Below, in pieces: positions 32,517-41,215 of a stretch of 64,000 nucleotides of DNA. Each line of letters opens with the position of its first letter. Position 1 is the stretch's first letter. Both the position numbers and the translations under genes were made by a program. Under the pieces are notes generated by a model, which had not been told where the DNA came from, made no database searches, and saw only the letters and a list, made by a program, of their open reading frames with translations. The DNA is from Patescibacteria group bacterium (lineage in GTDB: Bacteria > Patescibacteriota > Patescibacteriia > Patescibacteriales > Patescibacteriaceae). The stretch is taken from contig JAQWEL010000003.1 in the NCBI GenBank assembly GCA_028704945.1, forward strand, positions 89,069 to 153,068. Reading direction: 5' to 3'.

Positions 32517-34430
32517 ATGACTAAAATTCATAAAACAAAAAAATTATTATTAAGCATGGTGGCAATTATAGCTCTACCTGCTTTACTTACTGGTTGCGGT
32601 AAAAAAGAAGAAGAAGTTAAAACTGAAATACTTCCAGTTGCCGTAAAAACTCAAACAATGGCTAACAGTAAAGTTGCCCAAAATAATTTAGAATTATCTG
32701 GCATGGTTGTAGCTGAAAGTGAGGCTAAAATCATTGCTAAAGCTTCTGGCAATGCTGCCGTCATAAAGTTTAATGTCGGAGACAAAGTTAATGTCGGCAC
32801 AGAACTTATGAAAATCGACGATATTAACAGTAGTCTAACTGGAGCCGGCTTTAATTCATCACAAGTAAAACAAGCAATTGTAGCCGTTAACCAGGCTCAA
32901 ACCAATTATCAAATGGCTAAAACCAATTATGATAATTTAATACTTTCTTCAGCCAAAGATCTTCGTCAAGCAGAAATTGGTCGCGATCAGGCTGCTAGCG
33001 GCAAGAGCAATACTTCAATTACTACCGCTGAGGCCATCAAGTCGGCCGAATTAGCTCTTGAAACAGCCAACTTAGGAGTTGAACAAGCTAAAAATAATTT
33101 GGATAACAAAAAAAAGCAGTTAAGCCAGTCCAAGACTGATACTTATGACAACGCCAATACCTCAGCTGAGGCAGTAGCTGCTACCTGTGCCAATGCTATA
33201 ACAACTGTCAACAACACTACTGGCATTGATGACAAAAATTCAGTTGATATTCCTTATAAAACTAATTTAGGAGCGATGGATTCATCCTACATGACCAAGC
33301 TCAAAGAACAATATTATCAAGCCAAGGCTTCTTATGCCAACTATAATAAAAATAAGAGCGGTAATATTAACGACAAATTAGCCAGTGTAATTAAATTGGC
33401 TGAAGATTGCAAAAATATGGCCGAGACTTATCGTGATTTGCTTGATAAAAGTATTCCTTCTAACACCTTGTCTCAAACCTCGTTAAGCACTATGCAGTCA
33501 AACTCAGCCACTATGGTTAACCAGTTAGTTGCCAGCTTATTGCAAGCGACAGCAGTTAAACAAGGCTTAACTAATGTAGACTTAAATAATAATTCCGTGT
33601 CCGATTCGCTTGATAGAGCTTATGAGTTAGCTAAAAAACAACAAGAACAAGCCAGTCAAGCTTTAAACAATCTAAAGGCTGGTAATAATAGCCAATTAGA
33701 CCAAGCTAATTTTTCAGCCATTTCAGCTGAAAATCAATATGAAAATTTAAAGGTTAAAATAAACACACAAATAGCTGTCGCCAAAAATCAACTTGATTTA
33801 GCCGAATTGCAATATCAAAATGCCGGCTTAGCCCTTCAAGGATTATATGATAATCGTTTAATTATATCGCCTATCCAGGGCACAGTTACTAAAAAATTGA
33901 TTGCTGACGGAGATGCTATTTCCATTGGACAATTATTAGCAACAATCAGCGAAACTACTAATATTAAAGTTCAGTTTTATGTTGATCAAGACCTGCTCGC
34001 CTATCTAATGCCAGGTATGAGTGTTAACTTGGTTAATTCTGATAACAAAGAAATTAACGGAATAATTACTGCGATTTCTCCTCAGGCTGATGCTGCCACT
34101 AAAAGATTTTTAGTTGAAGTCAAGCCAGCGACAGAAAATGCGAAACCGGAAGAATTGCCAATAGGAACCGTTGTCAATGTCAAAATTAATGTTAAAAAAA
34201 CCGTAGTCGGCAATGGCAATATTATCTTACCCTTATCAGCTGTTAATATCGGTCAAAATGAAAGCTTTATTTTTGTAGCCGAGAATGGCATCGCTAAAAA
34301 ACAAACAGTTTCTTTAGGTGAAGTTCATGGTGAATTTGCTGAAATTAAAGTTGATCTTAATCCGGAAGCGGCTATTATTATTGATGGCTCACGTCTTTTA
34401 TCTGATGGACAAAAAATAGAAATTAAATAA
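32517..34430 (+). CDS. RND efflux periplasmic-adaptor-like lipoprotein
   Basis: A 637-residue membrane fusion protein. A lipoprotein signal (ALPALLTGC, with Cys as lipidation site) begins it. The split biotinyl-lipoyl half-domains follow: AKASGNAAVIKFNVGDKVNVGTEL near residues 70-95 and IISPIQGTVTKKLIADGDAI near 445-470. Between them lies an unusually long region, about 340 residues, of predicted coiled coil and Ala/Asn/Gln-rich helix. The beta-barrel and membrane-proximal parts come after. The start at ATG 32517 lies four bases after marR; the in-frame ATG at 32478 would overlap it. It pairs with the pump gene five bases on. A typical adaptor is 370-420 residues, so the hairpin is greatly extended. 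Confidence 0.86.
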   Translation: MTKIHKTKKLLLSMVAIIALPALLTGCGKKEEEVKTEILPVAVKTQTMANSKVAQNNLELSGMVVAESEAKIIAKASGNAAVIKFNVGDKVNVGTELMKIDDINSSLTGAGFNSSQVKQAIVAVNQAQTNYQMAKTNYDNLILSSAKDLRQAEIGRDQAASGKSNTSITTAEAIKSAELALETANLGVEQAKNNLDNKKKQLSQSKTDTYDNANTSAEAVAATCANAITTVNNTTGIDDKNSVDIPYKTNLGAMDSSYMTKLKEQYYQAKASYANYNKNKSGNINDKLASVIKLAEDCKNMAETYRDLLDKSIPSNTLSQTSLSTMQSNSATMVNQLVASLLQATAVKQGLTNVDLNNNSVSDSLDRAYELAKKQQEQASQALNNLKAGNNSQLDQANFSAISAENQYENLKVKINTQIAVAKNQLDLAELQYQNAGLALQGLYDNRLIISPIQGTVTKKLIADGDAISIGQLLATISETTNIKVQFYVDQDLLAYLMPGMSVNLVNSDNKEINGIITAISPQADAATKRFLVEVKPATENAKPEELPIGTVVNVKINVKKTVVGNGNIILPLSAVNIGQNESFIFVAENGIAKKQTVSLGEVHGEFAEIKVDLNPEAAIIIDGSRLLSDGQKIEIK

Positions 34431-34435
34431 CGTCT

Positions 34436-37400
34436 ATGAATGAAGATTTTAAAGAAAAAAACAACGATGTCCGTGAGCAAAAGAATTCCGATCATTTATA
34501 TTTAGAAAAGCTTGAATTCAATCCCGAACTCAGAAAAAATTGGCTAAACTTTTTTATTGTTAATTTTCGTGTAGTTATTTTGATGATTATATTGTTAACC
34601 GGCATTGGCTTATATTCGTTTTTTGTTTTACCCAGAGAATCTAATCCTGAAGTTAAAATTCCGATAGCCTTAGTGATGACCACTTATCCCGGCGCATCGC
34701 CAGCCGATGTAGAAGAATTAGTGACTAAAAAAATCGAAACCGGTATTTCTGGCATTAAAAATATCAAAAAAGTTACTTCAAAATCAATGAACTCTGTTTC
34801 AGCAATTACAGTTGAATTTGATGCTAAGGCCAACTTGGATGACTCGATTAGAAAATTACGCGACCAAGTTACTACTGTTCAAAAAAATTTACCGGCCGAC
34901 GCCAACGAACCGTTTGTTAAAGAAATATCTTTAGATGATACACCAATTTGGACAGCTTCTTTAACCGGACCTTATGACGGTCTAACTATGAGAAAATTTG
35001 CCGAAGATATCCAGGATGAACTGGAAAAAATACCAGGTGTCCGCGAAGTTTTGTTGTCGGGAGGAGATGAAACTGAAATTGAAGTAGCTTATGATCCAGA
35101 AAAATTAATACAATATAATATTTCAGCTGATAGCGCTAACCAATTAATTAAGGCTTCAAATTTAGCAATTCCGGCCGGTTCCTTTGACGGTCAGCAGTTT
35201 ATTTATCCCATCAGAGTTGATTCTAAAAGTTATACTGCTGAAGATATTGCTAAAATTCCCCTATTCCATTCAGATGACGGCGCGATTGTAATACTTAAAG
35301 ATATTGCCAGTGTTAAAGAGAAGGCTATTAAAAAGACAGTTTATTCCAGATTATCAACCAATGGGCAAAAACCAAACGATTCTATTACCATTGAAATTGT
35401 TAAAAAAACAGGCTCGTCTATTATTGATACTATTGATACTGCGGATAAAAAGGTGGCTGAGATGCTTAAAACCATGCCTCAAGGGATAGAATATTCAGTT
35501 ATTACCGATCAAGGAAAAACCATTAATGACGATTTCAATCGCCTAACTCATGATTTTATTCTAACCATTGTCTTAGTTGGTCTAATCTTGTTTTTAATAG
35601 TTGGTTTTAAAGAAGCTTTGGTAGCTGGTTTAGCTGTGCCTTTAGTATTTTTTGCTACTTTTGGCATTATGTTGTCCACTGGTATTTCTTTAAACTTTTT
35701 ATCAATCTTTTCTTTAATACTCGCTTTAGGCTTATTAGTTGATGATGCTATTGTTGTAGTTAGCGCTACTAAGCAGTATTTAAAGACTGGCAAATTTACG
35801 CCTGAAGAAGCTGTGCTTTTGGTTCTTAATGATTTTAAAGTCGTTTTAACCACTACCACCTTAACTACTGTTTGGGCGTTTTTACCGCTATTAATGTCGA
35901 CCGGCATTATCGGTGAATATATCAAATCTATTCCAATTACAGTTTCTGTAACTTTATTATCTTCATTGTTAATTGCTTTGATGATTAATCACCCCTTAGC
36001 AGCCGTGTTAGAGCGTATCCGTTTAACTAGAAATATGTTTAGAGGTTATTTGGTAGGAATAATTGTTATCACCTCTTTAATTATCAATTTTTCCGGAAAT
36101 CTGTTTGTCAAAATAATTACTGGAATTATTGCCTTATTCTTAATTTCATTGTTAATTAGATGGTATTTAAGGTCGGGCAAGCAAAAATTAATCGCTAATG
36201 AACAGTTGGTTGAATTGGAATGGCGTGATGATAATCTTATTAAAGAAAAATTAAAAAACCAATCAAGCCATGAGAATGATAATCTGTGGACAAAATTAAT
36301 GCATGGCATTATCCATTTTGATGTTTTGCTGCCGATATATGAAAAATATTTAAAAAAAATATTAGCCACTAAAAAAACAAGGTTAACTACTATTTTTGTT
36401 ACGCTTGGTTTGTTTATTTTGGCTATCGCTTTGCCGATAACCGGTATTATTCCAAGTGAGTTTTTTCCTGCTTCAAATTTAGATTATGTTTACATCAATA
36501 TCGAAGCTCCGACTGGTTTAAAATTATCAGAGACCGATAAAATTATTAATCAGCTTGAAAATAAGCTATTAAAATATAAAGAAATAAAAAATTTCACCAC
36601 TATAGTAGGCGGCCAGTCAGGTTCAAGCCTTTCCTCCGGTTCTTCGAATTCAACTCACCTGTCGACCATTATAGTAAATTTGGTTGATAAAAAAGATCGT
36701 CAGATTAAATCCTATGACTTAGCTGAAACATTTAGAAAAGATTTTGCTGACATAACTCAAGCTACGGTTACTGTTGAAGCACCACGTGGCGGCCCCCCGT
36801 CAGGTTCTGCCTTTGAAGCCAGAATTTACGGCGATGACTTGCAACAATTAGATAAAGTTGCTCGAGATTTAAAGCCAACCTTAACAACCATACAAGGTGT
36901 TACTGATGTTAAAATATCACTTAAGCCTTCACCAGCTGATTATACCTTTACCTTAAATAAAGACAGATTGGAGCTTTATAATTTAAATGCTGCCAGCGTT
37001 GGCGCTACTTTGCGCATGGCTATTGCCGGACTTGAAACCAGCACTATCTTACGCGATGGCAAAGAAATTAAGATTATTGCCCGATTTGACGAATCTAAAC
37101 TTTCTAATTTAGAAAGTATCCAAAATTTACAAATTCTGAACAACAAAAAGCAACCAGTTTTTATTAAAGATGTTGCTAAAATTGAATTAAAGCCATCGGT
37201 TGATACTATCACTAGAATTGATCAAAAAAGAGTAGTCTTGCTATCAGCTGGTGTTGATGGTAAAACCAGACCCCAGGCAGTTGTAGATGAATTTGAAAAA
37301 AGGATTAAGAAAGATTATAAATTGCCGGAAGGTTACTATATTAAATACGGCGGCGAAAATGAACAAAACACTGAATCAGTTATGTCAATTGTCCGCGCCA

Positions 37401-37864
37401 TGGCCGTGGCCGGTATATTAATCATTGCTACCTTAATTATTCAATTTAATTCATTCAAAAAAGCCTTAATTGTTTTAGTCACTATTCCTTTGGCTTTAAT
37501 CGGTGTATTTTTCGGTATGGCTGTTGCTGGTATAAATCTCAGTTTCCCGGGCCTTATCGGCATCTTAGCTTTATTCGGTATCGTGGTAAAAAATGCCATC
37601 ATCTTAGTTGATAAAATAAATCTGAATATTAAATTTGGTATACCATTTAAAGACGCAATCATTGACGCTGGCAAATCAAGACTTGAAGCTATCTTTATAA
37701 CTTCCATTTGTACTATTTTAGGTATTATACCAGTAACTTTATCTGACGAAACTTGGCAAGCGCTTGGTTCGGCGGTAATCTTCGGATTAATGCTTTCTTC
37801 TTTCTTTACTTTATTTATTGTACCAACTTTATATATGACTTTAGTTAAAGACAACGAAAGATAG
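34436..37864 (+). CDS. RND-family efflux pump (AcrB/MdtB-like)
   Basis: An 1142-residue RND permease of normal size (about 1030-1150). It has the twofold topology: a first helix at about 38-62, a large outer loop with porter subdomains, helices 2-6, then the second half repeating the plan. Recognisable motifs include LPRESNPEVKIP after helix 1 and the helix 4 motif GLLVDDAIVV with the two Asp residues of proton coupling. The second half has RAMAVAGILIIATLIIQF and FGIVVKNAIILVDKI. These pumps use the proton gradient to export drugs, metals or lipids. It follows the adaptor by five bases. No outer-membrane channel gene is near, so a two-part pump in a single-membrane cell is likely. The substrate is unknown. 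Confidence 0.93.
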   Translation: MNEDFKEKNNDVREQKNSDHLYLEKLEFNPELRKNWLNFFIVNFRVVILMIILLTGIGLYSFFVLPRESNPEVKIPIALVMTTYPGASPADVEELVTKKIETGISGIKNIKKVTSKSMNSVSAITVEFDAKANLDDSIRKLRDQVTTVQKNLPADANEPFVKEISLDDTPIWTASLTGPYDGLTMRKFAEDIQDELEKIPGVREVLLSGGDETEIEVAYDPEKLIQYNISADSANQLIKASNLAIPAGSFDGQQFIYPIRVDSKSYTAEDIAKIPLFHSDDGAIVILKDIASVKEKAIKKTVYSRLSTNGQKPNDSITIEIVKKTGSSIIDTIDTADKKVAEMLKTMPQGIEYSVITDQGKTINDDFNRLTHDFILTIVLVGLILFLIVGFKEALVAGLAVPLVFFATFGIMLSTGISLNFLSIFSLILALGLLVDDAIVVVSATKQYLKTGKFTPEEAVLLVLNDFKVVLTTTTLTTVWAFLPLLMSTGIIGEYIKSIPITVSVTLLSSLLIALMINHPLAAVLERIRLTRNMFRGYLVGIIVITSLIINFSGNLFVKIITGIIALFLISLLIRWYLRSGKQKLIANEQLVELEWRDDNLIKEKLKNQSSHENDNLWTKLMHGIIHFDVLLPIYEKYLKKILATKKTRLTTIFVTLGLFILAIALPITGIIPSEFFPASNLDYVYINIEAPTGLKLSETDKIINQLENKLLKYKEIKNFTTIVGGQSGSSLSSGSSNSTHLSTIIVNLVDKKDRQIKSYDLAETFRKDFADITQATVTVEAPRGGPPSGSAFEARIYGDDLQQLDKVARDLKPTLTTIQGVTDVKISLKPSPADYTFTLNKDRLELYNLNAASVGATLRMAIAGLETSTILRDGKEIKIIARFDESKLSNLESIQNLQILNNKKQPVFIKDVAKIELKPSVDTITRIDQKRVVLLSAGVDGKTRPQAVVDEFEKRIKKDYKLPEGYYIKYGGENEQNTESVMSIVRAMAVAGILIIATLIIQFNSFKKALIVLVTIPLALIGVFFGMAVAGINLSFPGLIGILALFGIVVKNAIILVDKINLNIKFGIPFKDAIIDAGKSRLEAIFITSICTILGIIPVTLSDETWQALGSAVIFGLMLSSFFTLFIVPTLYMTLVKDNER

Positions 37865-37867
37865 TTT

Positions 37868-37915
37868 AGTAACATAAAACAGGGCCTAAACACCCTGTTT
37901 TATGTTACTCTGTTT
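37868..37915. terminator. Strong bidirectional terminator between convergent units
   Basis: A perfect 17-bp inverted repeat (37868-37884 with 37893-37909) with an eight-base loop. The stop codon of the minus-strand Cys-rich gene (37905-37907) lies inside its right arm. Confidence 0.88.
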
Positions 37916-38057
37916 TGTTATCGGCGATTTTTCTTTTCTCAGAACAACCGCATTGACAATCACTTGAGCATTCGCAGCAATAAACGCAAAGCTCTGGATT
38001 GCACTGGCATTTAACGCCATCAGTTAATGGCATGCCGCATTTGCATAAATCATCCAT
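37905..38057 (-). CDS. Metallothionein-like Cys-rich protein, 50 aa
   Basis: A 50-residue minus-strand frame from ATG 38057 to TAA at 37905. It contains 11 cysteines in 34 residues, as pairs and C-x-C steps: CKCGMPL, KCQCNPELCVYCCECSSDC, QCGCSEK. There are no aromatic residues except one Tyr, and a basic, acidic tail ends it. This density of C-x-C and C-x2-C motifs is what bacterial metallothioneins use to bind Zn, Cd or Cu in thiolate clusters. It does not closely match BmtA or SmtA, which contain His. It lies back-to-back with an RND pump and beside dus, and may be transcribed on its own. Confidence is limited by the short length, but the composition is too skewed for chance. Confidence 0.68.
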   Translation of the reverse strand: MDDLCKCGMPLTDGVKCQCNPELCVYCCECSSDCQCGCSEKRKIADNKTE

Positions 38058-38105
38058 AATTTTACATTAGTTCTTTTACACAAGTAAAAGATAATAATGA
38101 TTTTA

Positions 38106-39074
38106 TTATAGCATAAATTGATAATCATGAACAAATTTTAAAACATCTTCGTAATTATTTATTTTAACCGCGGCCATTCTCATCTCTTTAGCCTTAGGTA
38201 GGCCGCTAACATACCAAGCTAAGTGTTTCCTGAATTCTATAAACCAAGCGTTATCTGCAGCTACTAATTGAGCATGTTTTAAAATAGTCTCAAAAATTAA
38301 TTTTCTATCAATATTAAAATTATCATCCTTTAACATTTTGAAAAGCCATGGCTTACCTAAAATACCTCGCGCTAAGCCCGCGCCATCCGCATTAGTTTTA
38401 GTCATTATTTTATTATAACTATTTTTATCAACAATTCCCCCGTTAGCTATCACTACGCCATTAAAATAATCTTTTATTGCTTTAATGGCTTCAAAATCAA
38501 CCCCACCCATAAAGCCCTCTTTGAGACTGCGGCCATGCACCATAACTGCTTGAATCGGTAAACCTTCCATCTCTTTTAAAAAATCAATCGCTTGGATTGC
38601 GCCAGCCGATTTTCTAATCTTAATAGAAACCGGCAAATCCGTATTATCGATTACGGCCTTAATACAATCTTTAGCTACCTTCACATTTTGAAATAAACCG
38701 GCGCCAGAACCAGTGTTTAATACTTTTGAAGCCGGGCAACCCAAATTTATATCAATGCCGGCCGGCTTATGATAATTCATTACATCTAATGATGCAGCAA
38801 ATTTTTCATCGGTTATTCTTTGAATAGCTAGAGCAAAATGTTTTGGTTCGGAACCAAATAATTGAATAACTAAATTATTTTCTTGACTATCTGAGCGAAC
38901 TAATTCCAAAGTTTTTTTAGGTTGATAACTTAAAGCGGCAGCGCTAGCCATTTCACTATAAATTACGTCAGCGCCAAAATCTTGGCAAATTGAACGAAAC
39001 GGCATATCAGTAATGCCGGCCAAAGGAGCTAATGCTAAAAAATTTTTATTTAATTTTCGCCAAAAATTATTCAT
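38106..39074 (-). CDS. tRNA-dihydrouridine synthase
   Basis: A 322-residue flavoenzyme of normal Dus length. It starts with the FMN TIM-barrel signature LAPLAGITDMPFRSICQDFGAD. It contains the catalytic-loop region DINLGCPASKVLNTGSGAGL with the conserved Cys, IQLFGSEP and the phosphate-binding IANGGIVDKNS and GAGLARGILGKPWLF. Dus enzymes reduce uridine to dihydrouridine in the tRNA D-loop using NADPH. The shape is closest to DusB, but the subfamily is not certain. It has a strong promoter facing away from the plus-strand gene at 39206. The cysteine-rich gene follows 48 bases after its stop. Confidence 0.92.
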   Translation of the reverse strand: MNNFWRKLNKNFLALAPLAGITDMPFRSICQDFGADVIYSEMASAAALSYQPKKTLELVRSDSQENNLVIQLFGSEPKHFALAIQRITDEKFAASLDVMNYHKPAGIDINLGCPASKVLNTGSGAGLFQNVKVAKDCIKAVIDNTDLPVSIKIRKSAGAIQAIDFLKEMEGLPIQAVMVHGRSLKEGFMGGVDFEAIKAIKDYFNGVVIANGGIVDKNSYNKIMTKTNADGAGLARGILGKPWLFKMLKDDNFNIDRKLIFETILKHAQLVAADNAWFIEFRKHLAWYVSGLPKAKEMRMAAVKINNYEDVLKFVHDYQFML

Positions 39075-39105
39075 TTACTTGACTTTTTATTAAAAATATG
39101 CTAAT

Positions 39106-39134
39106 AATATATACAATATATTATATTTTGTCAA
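39106..39134 (-). promoter_or_regulatory. dus promoter
   Basis: TTGACA (39134-39129), a 17-base spacer and TATATT (39111-39106). It is divergent from the gene at 39206. Confidence 0.75.
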
Positions 39135-39156
39135 TTATTTGACGTCTAATAAAGAG

Positions 39157-39162
39157 TATAAT
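39157..39162 (+). promoter_or_regulatory. -10 box of the divergent unknown gene
   Basis: A perfect TATAAT at 39157-39162. A -35 at 17-bp spacing is poor (near 39134-39139), so only the -10 is supported. Confidence 0.4.
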
Positions 39163-39205
39163 AAAATAATTAGGTTCTTTAAACAATTTAAAACAAGGAG
39201 TTATA

Positions 39206-39715
39206 ATGACGGCAAAACCAACAGAAACCATTCTCAAATGGCACGGTGACGAGAGCGTGATTGAAGCACAAATCGATCAAGGCAGGGTTACTATCAGGAA
39301 TAAGCAAATGTTTAATATCGACTGCAACATAGCGGGCATTGAACCAGGACCTTATTTTGGACAAGTCAGGGGTATTGTTGAAAATACTTGTGATATACCC
39401 AAAATAGCCAGACGCTTAAGATTAAAAAAGACTGACATACCTGAAGTAGAAGTTATCAATCCTTACTGCGAGAGCAATAATCTCAAAGAAGCAGATAACA
39501 ATTCATTTCGTCTAATTGTCTGGATTGGCAAAAAAAATCGTGAATTTGATGAAAACCTTGAAGATGAGGGTAGCTATTTCGTAGTTTCGCCCTTACTGCT
39601 CGTAAGTGAATTATCCATCTTTAACGTTGCTAAGCCAACAGATAATAAACAAGGACCAAAAATCAGTGAATCAATCAGCACTACTCGATATACTCGAGAA
39701 GTAAAAATTGCTTAA
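39206..39715 (+). CDS. Unrecognised soluble protein, 169 aa
   Basis: No family recognised. The 169-residue protein has no signal or membrane helix. It looks mainly beta-rich: ILKWHGDESVIEAQID, GRVTIRNKQMFNIDC, then GPYFGQVRGIVEN, FRLIVWIGKKN. The C-terminal third is polar and probably disordered (STTRYTREV). A good Shine-Dalgarno (AAGGAG, five bases from ATG) marks the start, unlike most genes here. The base composition is slightly richer in G and C and the codon choice differs from the flanking tRNA-related genes. It is a single transcription unit with a bidirectional terminator behind it. Confidence 0.62.
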   Translation: MTAKPTETILKWHGDESVIEAQIDQGRVTIRNKQMFNIDCNIAGIEPGPYFGQVRGIVENTCDIPKIARRLRLKKTDIPEVEVINPYCESNNLKEADNNSFRLIVWIGKKNREFDENLEDEGSYFVVSPLLLVSELSIFNVAKPTDNKQGPKISESISTTRYTREVKIA

Positions 39716-39731
39716 AAATGACTTCTGTTAC

Positions 39732-39764
39732 AAAACCCCGGATTTTATAATTCGGGGTTTATTT
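39732..39764. terminator. Bidirectional terminator between the unknown gene and cysS
   Basis: An eight-bp stem (AAACCCCG with CGGGGTTT, arms within 39732-39740 and 39753-39760), A-rich to the left and T-rich to the right. The genes converge here. Confidence 0.8.
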
Positions 39765-39781
39765 TAAAATATAAACTTTAT

Positions 39782-41170
39782 TTATTTTTTCCTGATTTTA
39801 GTAGCTTCTTTACTGTCTTCAACCAAATAGCCAAGCGCTAAGAGCTGGTCACGCAAAGAATCAGACTCAAGCCAATTCTTATTTTTTCTGGCCTGAAGAC
39901 GCAATTCAAACACTGTTTTAATCTCTGGCGGTAAATTATTAACATCAATTTCTAAAGAATCTTTGAGTTTAAGCCCTAAAACTTTATCAAAATCGAACAC
40001 AGTCGCCAATTTATCGTTATCACTTAAATCTGATTTAAGTAAATCAAATAAAACCGCCAAGCCTTCAGCTATATTCAGATCATCATTAATCGCTTGTCTA
40101 AATTTAGTTTGCCATTCTTCACTTATTTCTCCCTCAGAGAAACTAAGCGCGGCTAATTGGCTTTTAAGCTTAGCATAGCCTAACGCCGCATTATCAATAA
40201 TGTCGTCAGAATACTCCATTGGCTTGCGATAATGCACTGATAGGGCGCTAAAACGATAAACCAGGGGGTCTATTCCCCTTTCAAGTAAAGCTTTTTCCAC
40301 TGTCAAAAAATTACCCTCAGATTTAGCCATTTTTTTACCGCCGGCAATATTTAAAAATGCGCCATGCAACCAATAATTAAAAAACGGTTTGCCAGTGGCT
40401 GCCTCAGATTGAGCAATCTCGTTAGTATGATGAATATTAATATGATCAATCCCGCCACAGTGAATATCTAAATTATCGCCAAGATATTTCATGCTCATGG
40501 CCGAACATTCAATGTGCCAGCCCGGGAAACCTTTACCCCACGGGCTATCCCATTCCATCTGCCTTACAGTATCTTGGGGAGAAAATTTCCATAAAGCAAA
40601 ATCAGTTATATTTCTTTTTTCATTATTCACTTCCACCCTAGCCCCTTCTCGCAAGTCCTCCAACGGCAGGTGCGATAACTTATTGTAATGTTCAAATTTA
40701 GACGTATCAAAATAAACACCATCAGAAGTATTGTAAGTATAACCCTTAGTTTCTAAAATTTTTATCAATTCAATTTGCTCCTTAATATTCTCGGTCGCCT
40801 TACACCAAACATCCGGCTCTATAATATTTAAATGTTTTAAATCACTTTTAAAAGCCTGAGTATAATAATCAGCAATTTCCCAAGCATTTTTACCTTCACG
40901 TTGAGCGCCTTTTTCCATTTTATCTTCGCCATTGTCAGCATCATCAGTCAAATGTCCGACATCAGTAATGTTCATAACATGCTTAACCTCAAAGCCATTA
41001 TAGATCAGCGTTCTTTTCAAAACATCTTCAAAAATATAAGTTCGCAAATTACCCAAGTGGGCAAAATTATAAACAGTCGGTCCGCAAGTATAAAGACCGA
41101 CTTTTTTATTATCGATTGTTTTAAACTCCTCCTTAGTTCTTGTCAGAGTATTATATAAAGATATGTTCAT
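39782..41170 (-). CDS. cysS: Cysteinyl-tRNA synthetase
   Basis: A 462-residue class I synthetase of usual length. The N-terminus has YTCGPTVYNFAHLGNLRT, combining a zinc-ligand Cys and the HIGH-like HLGN. Further on are GWHIECSAMSMKYLG (a second zinc Cys) and the KMSKS-like KMAKSEGN at the active site. The C-terminal helical anticodon region has IDDL... style segments (LSFSEGEISEEWQTKFRQA and INDDLNIAEGLAVLF). It charges tRNA-Cys. It is followed on the same strand, at lower coordinates, by the shared terminator at 39732. The upstream mtaB ends 45 bases away, so the two might be co-transcribed. Confidence 0.96.
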   Translation of the reverse strand: MNISLYNTLTRTKEEFKTIDNKKVGLYTCGPTVYNFAHLGNLRTYIFEDVLKRTLIYNGFEVKHVMNITDVGHLTDDADNGEDKMEKGAQREGKNAWEIADYYTQAFKSDLKHLNIIEPDVWCKATENIKEQIELIKILETKGYTYNTSDGVYFDTSKFEHYNKLSHLPLEDLREGARVEVNNEKRNITDFALWKFSPQDTVRQMEWDSPWGKGFPGWHIECSAMSMKYLGDNLDIHCGGIDHINIHHTNEIAQSEAATGKPFFNYWLHGAFLNIAGGKKMAKSEGNFLTVEKALLERGIDPLVYRFSALSVHYRKPMEYSDDIIDNAALGYAKLKSQLAALSFSEGEISEEWQTKFRQAINDDLNIAEGLAVLFDLLKSDLSDNDKLATVFDFDKVLGLKLKDSLEIDVNNLPPEIKTVFELRLQARKNKNWLESDSLRDQLLALGYLVEDSKEATKIRKK

Positions 41171-41215
41171 AGTATTATTTCTTATGATTTAAGTATACCA
41201 AGCTTATTTTAAATT

